From assembly GCA_002943765.1 (NCBI GenBank), contig PQWQ01000022.1, positions 310,001-374,000 on the forward strand: 64,000 nucleotides of DNA, written 5' to 3'. The notes under the pieces are model-generated. The model searched no databases. It worked only from the letters and a program-made list of their open reading frames with translations, and was not told the DNA's origin. The stretch comes from Psoroptes ovis. Its lineage: Eukaryota > Arthropoda > Arachnida > Sarcoptiformes > Psoroptidae. Shown in pieces: positions 52,659-62,388 of the stretch (position 1 is its first letter; every line of letters begins with the position of its first letter). The position numbers and the translations under genes were made by a program.

Positions 52659-54059
52659 TATGAAATACACTTTAGCATTTATAATTTCGTATAACATAGA
52701 AAATATAGTTTTAGTTTTGATGCATATAAAAATATACACATATATTCATGTATATATTCATATATGAACAAGCAACTCAAATATATAAGTAGCTATACAT
52801 CGTTTTTTTCTAATGGGTAGCTTTACAATCATAACCTTATTGGTGACGTATTAATACGTTTTTCAATTTCTAATTATTGAAAGCCGCTGACGTAGTAAAA
52901 CACCTGAAAAAACAATGCATATAAACATAATAATCAGCTTTTGACGATGGATTTTCGAGATTTCTGAGCATACAAATGAATCGTTTGCGAATCGTAAATG
53001 TATATTCGAAATCTTTAAAAATTGAATGAATGGATAGTCTCAGTCACACAACATACACAGCAACAACAACAACAAAAAAACAGAAGAGATATGTATTTTG
53101 AATATATTTACAAATGATTATTTAGTTAGTTGGTTAGTGTTAGTGTTAATTTGAATTGAATGGATTTGAATAATATCTTTGTATGTGAATTTGAAATGAT
53201 GGATATTGCCAAATATATCGAAAAAATCGCATGACGACAAAAAAATGAATGAATGAATGAAAATAACAATTTAAAAGTCTTTTCCATAGACAATGTATGG
53301 GAAAAGAAGAAGGGAGAACTATTAAACTGATTATTATTTTGTGATATCAAAAATTTGATAATCAAATCAAATAAAATGGAAAAAAACAAAAAATTTCGAA
53401 GATTTTAATTACATTTGTGGATGGTACACAAATGATCGATTCCTGATGAATGATTTTCGAATTCGAAAATCGAATTTGAAAAATTTATTGAAATAGAACT
53501 TACATTAATTATTCCTTTCTTGAAACGGATTCTTTCGAAGATTTCGAAAAGTTTTTTCTTCAAAACCAAAATGATAAGACGCTACTCATTAAATAGATTT
53601 TTCAATAAATCATTGATTATTGACCAGTGTGTTCTCGCCAATTCAATACAATTCGTTGTTAATTGTTTCTGATCAATGAAAAGGAAAGGATTTGAAAAAT
53701 TATCAATGGAAACACTTGGAAAATAACTATGATGAATGGATGGAACACAAAACTCTTTAAAAATCGAATCCTATCATTGTTGTTGTTGTTGATATCATTC
53801 AGAATCGATGTATATTTTTATATTAATTCATAGAAATTCTTTGTTCTGAACCTTAGTATTCATATACACAAATTCATACACTAACACACACACACAAATA
53901 CACATTAGTTTAATTTGTTGTCCAAAAAAATGCACAACAACAAAAACTTTGGTGTTTTTGTTGTTATTATTGTTGATATAATGATTATATATCAACCAAT
54001 GTGGTAGTGGTATTGAAATGTGTGAATGAAAAAACTTTTGTTAAACATCATAACAGTCT

Positions 54060-54240
54060 TTAACGTGGTTTTCACGGCATATTATTAAGCTATTATTGAG
54101 CTCATCACGAATGTGACTCGGGCATTTCTGCCACTTCTACACAGAATGGCAGACAGCTGCAGACGCCATTCATTCACAAATATTTAGACTGTGATGATGT
54201 TAGAATTTTCCACATTCTTTCACTATGCCACTACCTCGAG
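54060..54240 (-). repeat. Diverged copy of the 7.5-kb repeat
   Basis: Read on the minus strand, a GGTAGTGGCATAGTGAAA start leads to AAATGCCCGAGTCAC and TTCGTGATGAGCT, in the same order as at 7519-7740. The match is patchy and judged by eye. Confidence 0.3.
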
Positions 54241-54488
54241 TCATGTGCACTCAGATTAGAAGAAAACTTACTACGTTTTTAAATTTTAAATGAACAAAAA
54301 ACAAAAAAAAAGTTGCATCCACAAAGAAAAATACGCGTTTTGCATATTTGAAAATTGCATGCATCGTCTGTTGTCATTTCATTGCTGCAACAGCAGCAAT
54401 GAAATGAAACTTTAAAAAAATTGTTGCAGACCACAATTTCATTTGATTGAAATTTCAAGTTTTAAGAGGTTGAAAATTGCAAATCTTT

Positions 54489-54515
54489 ATTAACCTTCAA
54501 GTTATGAAGGTTAAT
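54489..54515. repeat. 11-bp inverted repeat (ATTAACCTTCA)
   Basis: ATTAACCTTCA, five bases, TGAAGGTTAAT. Related AGGTTAA words occur at 54580 and 54605, so a small local repeat. Confidence 0.5.
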
Positions 54516-55249
54516 TCAGAGAAAATTACTGACAAATTTTTTTCAATTGAAAAAAAGAAATCTTTAAGAATTTAGATTAACCTTGAGGCTAAGACTTCAG
54601 TTTGCAGGTTAATTCATCATTTTCAAACAAAAATTTACTGAAAAACACTTGGCATTCTCTACATTCAATGCCAAAATAAAACCTTTTTGGATGTTTCTGT
54701 GTTTGACATCCAACTTTGACCATTGCTTCTTCTACACACACAAAAAAACAAAAACGAATTGATGAATGATGAAAAAATTGATGCACACATTGAAAAATGA
54801 ATTGTCCTTGAAATATATATTAAATGAATTATATTAAACAATGTTGTGTGTGACTATGTGTTAAATGTTCCAAAACCTTCTGAAAACATTGAAAAACAAA
54901 AATAAACACATACGGAGAAGAAGAAGAAGAAGGTTAACTGATTAACTATATGTGAATCTATTTTTTTTGCAAAATGCAAACGCCCTTAGAAACAACGGGA
55001 AAAAAATATGGGTTAAATCAGGTCAAACAGTTTTAGTTTTTGGGAATTGATTCAGGATTTTTTTCGTTCAATCTTTCATAATTCACAGAATATTAAATGA
55101 TGAAAGGAATTCATTTTTTACATTTTCAATTCAAAATGCTCATCATCAAATATTTATGACATCTTAATTCTCATCATCATTGACGATCACTCTCATAATT
55201 ACAAAGGACCATGTAGTGAGCATTGAAAAAAATTCAAATTTCGCGCCCA

Positions 55250-55297
55250 TATAAAAACTCGAAAAAAAAATGACGAATGGATCGCCATCTGGCGGCG
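55250..55297. promoter_or_regulatory. GC-rich island with AGATGGCG motif, possible WDR26 promoter
   Basis: Within AT-rich DNA, CGCCATCTGGCGGCG (55283-55297) reads CCAGATGGCG on the minus strand, like YY1/Pleiohomeotic or CTCF sites. TATAAAAA on the plus strand lies at 55250. WDR26 lacks a start exon and this is 4 kb upstream of its first visible exon. Confidence 0.2.
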
Positions 55298-55744
55298 AAT
55301 AATCTAAATAAAAATTCAAAATTACATTTTGCCGCGAAAAAAAAATTTCAAAAAAAAAAAAAAATACAATAAAAAACACCTAAAAAGAGAGAAATGAATT
55401 ATTTTGATCAAAATAACAAATAATAATGAGAAAAATCAAAATTTAATTGATTGATTGATTCATTTATTCCATTTAATTTCATCTTTTTTTTTTGTTGCAG
55501 GGAAAAAAGACATTCAATTCATTCAAATTGTGAATTTAATATTATTCGAAAAAAATGGAATGTTTTGACATTCAAACTATGAAATTATGATTAAGAAATC
55601 GAAATTACAATGAACAACACAAAAACACGTGCAAATATGTTAAAATAAAACAAAACAAAAAATAATCAAATCAAATCAAATCGATCGATTAAATGTATTT
55701 TTGCTGGCCTTTGTGTTTGATTGCATAAATTAAATGTAGAAATA

Positions 55745-55825
55745 TTAGGTTGTCCGAAAAGTTCTAGCCGTTTTTCGAATGAAAAAAAAATTTAAAAAAC
55801 GGCAAAAACTTATGGGATAACCTAA
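55745..55825. mobile_element. Mariner-type MITE copy 21 (A/B arm plus C arm hybrid)
   Basis: Left arm TTAGGTTGTCCGAAAAGTTC is of the A/B kind, while the interior and the right arm AAACTTATGGGATAACCTAA are subtype C, so the two arms no longer pair at GAAAAG versus TTATGG. Confidence 0.88.
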
Positions 55826-57126
55826 TAGAAAATAAATAAATAGATCGAGAGACAAACACACAAATAAATAAATGAATGAATAAACATTAAAATCAATTAA
55901 TTTATATTTTGATTTCTTCAAAACAAAATAAAACGAATAATTGATTTAAATATTTAGATTAGCAGAAAATAATTGAATGAATGAATGAATTAATAAATAA
56001 ATGAATCAATCAAGGTAAGAATATTTGAAACAACAACAACAACACCTAACAGTAAATTGATTTTTTTTAAGTTTGTCCATGTTTTGCTCAATCAACGAAA
56101 AAAAAAAAAATGATATTTGAAAATGATATGAAATCAACGAAATGAAAATATTTGACAATTTAATAAATGAATTTGAATGAATTTAAATCAAATATTTTTT
56201 TTTTTTTTTTTGATTGGTCAAAGGCAAACTTGAATTGTCAAAAATTGAAAAGTTAAAATTAGCACGTATTCTATTTCGATTTGTTTGAAATCTATATTTA
56301 AATATTCAAATATTCAATGTTTTGTCAAATATGATCAAAAATGTGAAATGACAGTTCTATGAAAACATAAATGTGAGATATTCAATTGGGCAAAGGCCAA
56401 TTATATTGTCAAATGATAAATTTCAAATTGAAAATTTGAAATTTTTTTTTTCAAAATTTTCAAATCTCACTCCTCCCATATTATTAATAATAAATGGATG
56501 ATTATCAATTTCATAAAAATTTGATTTGTTCATGTTTTTTTTTGAATGAATGAATGAATATGACAGACCAATATAATAATTGAAATAATAACAATATCAA
56601 TGACAGTCAATCAGAAAAAAAAACACACGAGAAAATTGATCAATTTCCAAATGAAAACACGTTCAAAAACATATTTAACACGTGTCAAATTATTATAATG
56701 GCTTTGATTATTTCTTTCAATCAATGAATGAATGAATGAATATGCATGAAATTAATAATTTGATCTTTTTGAATATTTTTTTCAAATTATTATTATTATT
56801 TTTTGAATAACTGATAATAGAAGAATAGTTTGAATAGTTTCATGAATGAAAACATCCAAAAAAAAATAGATCAAATATTGATTGGCCAAAAATCAATGAA
56901 TGAATGATTGGAGAAAATCAATGATTCAATGATTTCATGGCCTTGAATACATACGTATAGAATCAAATTGTTGAAATTTACTTCGACTAAACATACAAAC
57001 ACTATTCAATTCAATTCAATTCAAGTGAAAATATATCATTTTTCATTTCTTAATGAAATGAAAATCGGCAGAAAATTGAAATTGAAATTTTCTTATTTCG
57101 ATTATTATTAATATAAACTAAATACA

Positions 57127-57147
57127 TTTTTTTTTTTTTTTTTTTTT
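57127..57147. repeat. Poly(T) tract of 21
   Basis: Longest T run noticed in the window. Confidence 0.9.
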
Positions 57148-57703
57148 GATTGATAAATGGCCAAAATACAAAATGTAATAATTTTTCCCCCTTTTTCATT
57201 AATAATCAAAACTAATTATTATTATTAATAAACTAATTAATGGCATTGTTTTACATGCAAACACATGCATACACACACACACGCACACATACGCGTATTA
57301 CCTAAAGCGGTAACCATTTTTGTCTTTAAATGCATTGTGGCGATTGAAAATACTAAAATAGCTGTTTGAACATTTCCATGTATTTCAATGAGATTTCGCT
57401 GATTTGAAAAACACTGATTTCAAACACATTGAAAATTCAATTGAAAATCGAATTAGGTATATTTGAAACATGTATTTTGAATGCCTATTGTATTGTATGG
57501 ATAACAATGAAATGAAAAACATTGAAAAATTCACTGATTAAACAATTAAATATTCAAAAAAATAAACAAACAAATAGCTTCTGGATTGATTGAACAGATT
57601 TTTTTTCTTTGAAGTTTCATTCGAACAAAGCAAAGTGAAATGAAATGCTTCAAAAATTTGATTAATTTTTTTTTTTGGCCAAAGATAAAATCAAATTGAA
57701 GTA

Positions 57704-57786
57704 TTAGATTGTCCGAAAAGTTCATTCGGCTTAAACACAATAGAGTTGCTGAATGAAAATCGGCCAAAACTTTCTGGACAACCTAA
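57704..57786 (-). mobile_element. Mariner-type MITE copy 22 (subtype B, reversed)
   Basis: TTAGATTGTCCGAAAAGTTC then ATTCGGCTTAAACACAATAG; right arm AAACTTTCTGGACAACCTAA. Confidence 0.88.
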
Positions 57787-58655
57787 TATAACAAACAAAA
57801 AAATAGCAGAAAAAAACACTGTTATTATTCGCTGTTTGTACACAACTGAGACACAAACATTCATTCATTATTAGTCAATCAATTTGTGTTATTGTCGCAC
57901 TTATTTTACATGTGATTAATATAACAAACAAACAGTAAAATATTTCATTATTATTTTCTAATTTCTTGAGAATGAAATGATGATAATCATAATAATAATA
58001 ATGAATTTATTGTGAAAAGCCCTTAAGCTAATCAAAATAGATTAATCAGCAGCAATGAATTTATGTGAATGAAACGCGATTGAATTTTGATATAATTTGT
58101 TTAATCAATCTGAAAAAAATTCATTTCATTCAATGAATCGTTCAATGTCATAGTATATCATTGATATTTGAATGATTTTAATGTTTTTTTCGATCATCAA
58201 AAATGGACAAAATAAATTTTCGGAATGAAAATTGTCAAAATGAATTTTGAATTTTTCTTTTTGGGGAAAACTCTTCAAAAAAAATAGTCAAAAATTTATC
58301 ATTGCATTAATCGTGAGGAAACTGGAAAATTTAATGAACAAATTGAATTCATTGATTGAAGCATCATTGTGTTAAATTGATTTCATAATTAAATAATTAA
58401 AAAAAATTAATTTAGATTGAAAATGAATTAATTAAACACACACAGCAGCATGTCGTTAAACGAACTGTATGTATGCTAATCGATTGTAATTACTGAGAGA
58501 TTTTACTGATTGATTATGATAAATTGTGTTCATTTTTTTCAAAGCAAAATATGCTGACAGATCAAATTAAATGATAAATGGATTTCTTTAAAAAATCTGC
58601 ATATAATACAAGCATTCAAAAAACAATGTCAATTTCAAATCTTATAGTTTTTTTA

Positions 58656-58734
58656 TTAGGCTGTCCTATAAGTTTTTGCCAATTTTCTTATAATTTCCTA
58701 CGGATATAATCGGCAAAAACTTTTCGGACAGCCT
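58656..58734 (-). mobile_element. Mariner-type MITE copy 23 (subtype A, reversed)
   Basis: TTAGGCTGTCCTATAAGTTT and AAAACTTTTCGGACAGCC; interior CCTACGGATATAATCGGC. The left arm carries CTATAAG, between the A and C arm types. Confidence 0.87.
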
Positions 58735-59380
58735 CTTATAATTAATGTTTTTGGAAAATTGAAAATAATTCAAAATTATTTTCACTAATTTCTTCATATA
58801 AATCATAAAAATATATCAAATGTCATTCAAATCAATCAAATTCTTTTTTTTCTGAAGGAATGAATTTAAAACAATTATCATCTATTGTTTACGAAAGTTA
58901 CAAAAAATCAAATCAATCATCAAAATATATGTGAATTTGTGAAAAGCTAAGCGATCAATGTCCATATAAATATATTCAATAGGCATATTTTCAGAGCAAT
59001 GAAACTAAGCTGAGCAAAATCATTGTCATATTTGAATCAGTGAAACAAATAGAAATATGAAATTGGAAAAATTAAATCAAAATGAAAATATTTCAAATCA
59101 AAAAAATCAAAAAATTAAGGCTTGTCATTCATTCATTCATTTTCACTAATAATCATTCAATGTGTCCATCCACCATCCACCATTCATTCTCATATATATA
59201 ATCACCATTGACCACCATCATCACCAACATTGAAAAATTCCAAAACTTCAAACGAATCAATTTCATTGTAATTCATTTTGCTCCCTCTCCTCCCTCACTC
59301 ACTCGCTCTCACTATTTCTCCCATTACAACCTTGACTCAGAATTGAATTGATTCTTACGAATAAAATGAAATGAAATGAA

Positions 59381-59400
59381 TAAATAAATAAATAAATAAA
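59381..59400. repeat. (TAAA)n microsatellite
   Basis: Five TAAA units. Confidence 0.9.
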
Positions 59401-59720
59401 AAACAAATAAAATCTATGAAAATTAAAATTATGAATATGATTGATCCAATAATAATAATAATAATTCAAAAATAAAATCTATTTTTATATTCAAGTTTAT
59501 TCAATGTATGCACACAATGATTGCCCTAAAGACACCAGCCACCACCCAATGCACATAGATATGATTTAATGTTATAATAATAAGAGAATTAAAATGTATT
59601 TGATTATTATTATTATAAACACGAACACACACACATAAGAAGCTGTCGCAGTTGTTTTTTTATTATTTGAGTTTTGATGGTCAAAATTAAAGCTATAAAT
59701 ATGAATTAAAGTGGACATAT

Positions 59721-59740
59721 GTACGTACGTACGTACGTAC
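59721..59740. repeat. (GTAC)5 self-complementary microsatellite
   Basis: Five GTAC units about 100 bases upstream of the cuticle TATA box. The unit is its own reverse complement, so it can cruciform. Confidence 0.9.
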
Positions 59741-59839
59741 ACACATATAGTCTCCTCTTTTTTCGACAAACAAACGATACATAAGAATGAGAATTTGAAA
59801 ATGTTTGATTCAAAAAATTTTTTTGTTTGTTTGTGCAAG

Positions 59840-59847
59840 TATAAATA
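59840..59847 (+). promoter_or_regulatory. TATA box of the cuticle gene
   Basis: TATAAATA lies 120 bases before the cuticle ATG, and a T/A-rich start region about 30 bases downstream (near 59871) fits a transcription start. Strongly expressed cuticle genes of arthropods often use a TATA box. The start site itself is inferred. Confidence 0.6.
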
Positions 59848-59967
59848 GAGCTGATCAATTGATCAATTATTTCATTTTCAAATCATCCAAACATAAAAAC
59901 TAAGTCAGTGTTAACAAATATTTATTATTTTTGAATCTTAGGATTTTAAAAAGTTGAAATTAAAAAA

Positions 59968-60880
59968 ATGAAATTCTTCATTGTTTTCGCTACATTGTTT
60001 GCTGCCGCAAGCGCTGTACCATACGCTACCCATGGTGGTATTGTTAACACTGGTGCATCAGCTGTTAGCCGATCAGATGATGTAAGTTGCTTTTTTTCAC
60101 TTGATTAATTTATTTTGTGCTTATTAAGAACATTAAATATGTGATTTGATTATGGCAATTTTGAATAACTGAATTCAATTTTTTCACCAAACATCAACTA
60201 ATTTTTACTCTCTTCCTATTCATGATTAATTACAATAATCTCATCATCATTGATCATTATGGACATATGATAATGATTAATCACATGAATGAAATCAATG
60301 AAAATACAGGGTCACGGCAACTACGCTTTCGGTTACAACGAAGATCACGCTTCAGGTGGTACCTTCCGTAAAGAAAAAGGTGGTCCAGGTTACCAAACTG
60401 GTTCATATGGTCTTCGTGATGCCGATGGTCGTATGCGTGTTGTAAGCTACGTCGCTGATGCTCATGGTTTCCGCGCTTCAGTTCAAACTAACGAACCAGG
60501 TACTGATCCAAAACAAGATCCAGCTGCAACCTCATTGACTGGTAATCACGGTAAGTTAACAAGAAGATAGGATTATAAGCAGTCAAAACCTGTTGCACAT
60601 CATCATTATAATCCTTTAATCTAATTCGCTTGAAATAGCTGGTGTCCCAGCTGGTCCAGTAGCTCATGCTGCTCCATTGTTGGCCGCTCCACTTGCACAC
60701 GCTGCTCCACTTGCTGCCCCATACCACGCTGCCCCAGTCGCACACATGCCAATCGCTTCATCATACTCAGTTTCAACTCAACATGCTGCCCTTGCTGCCC
60801 CACTTCACGCTGCTCCACTCCCACAAGCTGGTTATGGTTACGCTAAAGCTGATTACGCTGGTTACGGTGGTCACTACTAA
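59968..60880 (+). CDS. Rigid cuticular protein with Rebers-Riddiford chitin-binding domain
   Basis: Exons 59968-60081, 60310-60550 and 60639-60880 give 198 residues. The signal peptide (MKFFIVFATLFAAASAVP) is followed by the chitin-binding (chitin_bind_4) segment in exon 2: GNYAFGYNEDHASGGTFRKE, GYQTGSYGLRDADGRMRVV and SYVADAHGFRASVQTNEPG, the extended R&R consensus seen in arachnid cuticle proteins. Exon 3 is Ala/Pro/His-rich with AAPLAHAAP-type repeats and a Gly/Tyr tail (GYGYAKADYAGYGGHY), typical of structural cuticle proteins. Codon use is richer in C at third positions than in neighbouring genes, as expected for a strongly expressed product. It is secreted and would bind chitin fibres in the exoskeleton. 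TATA box at 59840 and AATAAA at 60958 frame the transcript. Confidence 0.95.
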
Positions 60881-62388
60881 ATTAATTAATCAAATTATAT
60901 TCGACCAAAATTTAGTGATGTATGTGTATTTGAACGGATGTGAAACAAAATTAAAGAAATAAAATGAACAAAAAAAAACAGCAAAAACGATGTGAAAAAA
61001 CAAAACATTTCAACATTTGTACTCACAACCAAAAAACCGATTCACGATCTGAAAAATTTTCCAAATTAAAAAACACTGACCAAAAAAAATTATTTAATGA
61101 AATATTGGAGCACTAATTCAATCATTTCGATTTTTTTTTTGCCCAAAATTGTTGATATTTGACCAGAAAAAAAAACAAAAACGCACACACACAAATTTTA
61201 CTATTCATTCATTTTTATGTAAAAAAGAATTTTTTTTCAAATTCAAAATTGATATATTTTTCGATATTTTTTTTCATTTTTTTATATAAAAATTTGATTA
61301 TTTCAATTGTTTCATGCACAAACAAAATATGTCTTTGTTTTCTGTTTTACTTTGAAAATGTGTTTTTTATACACTCAGGGAAATACATCAGCTGTTCATG
61401 TGGTAGAAGCATAAGCAAATTTTTTTTTTTTTACCACTAGCTTTTCACTCAAAAGTTTATACCTAATTTATGATTTCAATGTATAAATTTATCACACTTG
61501 CTCGCAGCTGATGATTTCGACTTTAAAAAAATTTTAATAAATTTCAATCATAGAAATTCAATTGGAATTTGTTTTTATTTGCTCAATTTTCAATCCAATA
61601 AAAATCGATTTGGTCGGTTTCAAATATAATTATCGAACAGATAAATTGTGGAATTATTAATTATCGGTAAAAAAGTAAGCATTAATGCTTTGAACATAAA
61701 TAATAAATTGAAATTTGACACGAATTGATAAAATTTCGATCGAAATTCCTGTCAAACTAATCACTAATGAAATGATAATGATTAAAGAGGTGAAATAAAA
61801 AATTCTCGAAATAATTAATCCTTATCCAATTTATTTCTTGCTAATTCAGATAAAAATGTAAGGTTAATCGAATTTTATCGCCAGAAAATCAATTAGAAAA
61901 CTTATCTATCCATGAACTTGGTTGATCAATGCATTGACGAAATCATAAATACACCAAGTTTTTGATGACTAATAATTAAAATATCAAGTGTTTCGATCAT
62001 AATCTCAACAATATTGAATGCTCAAAATAAAGAATTTGACCAAAGGATCCTGCTATCAATGTATCATCATTTACATTCAAAATATTTATGAATTCGGTGA
62101 AGATTCGTTTGAAAAAGTCACGGATGATATGAATAATTTTGGCCAATTAATTATCGAACATAATTCATTGGTCATCAATCAACACAATCTATGGTTTATT
62201 ATCAACACCATCGATTGAGTTTCATTGCTGATAATTCGTGGATCATCATCAACACGATTCATTTGTCATCATAGCCAAATTTGCATTATAATATCAATGT
62301 TTTCGATTTACAAATCATATTCATAGTTTTAAACAAAATGCACATCAATATTTTTCATTCGATTTAATTCTTTAATGACCGAATTGCT
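60881..62388. other. Spacer between the cuticle gene and the transposon-like gene
   Basis: AT-rich, with a CATCAGCTG/CAGCTGATG inverted pair (61387-61395 and 61506-61514) around a GGTAGAAGCATAAGC word. No gene recognised. Confidence 0.6.
60958..60963 (+). terminator. Poly(A) signal of the cuticle gene
   Basis: AATAAA 78 bases after the cuticle stop codon, followed by A-rich sequence. Position and hexamer are canonical. Confidence 0.65.

Larger units (their letters stand above)
51272..59967. other. 8.7-kb gene-poor stretch, likely WDR26 5' region and intergenic
   Basis: Five MITEs (51752-58734), diverged repeat at 54060-54240, microsatellites and long A/T runs. The missing WDR26 start exon should lie here or beyond; no ATG exon of the right phase was found by eye. 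Confidence 0.6.

Noticed and set aside
57302..57335. Minus-strand ATG exon (MHLKTKMVTAL) with donor, considered as the WDR26 first exon
   Set aside because: It carries one base over, but the WDR26 exon at 51271 needs two; joining them gives an early stop.
60488..60962. Frames overlapping the cuticle gene's last exons on both strands
   Set aside because: Shadows of Ala/Pro repeat codons; the cuticle frame has the family signature.
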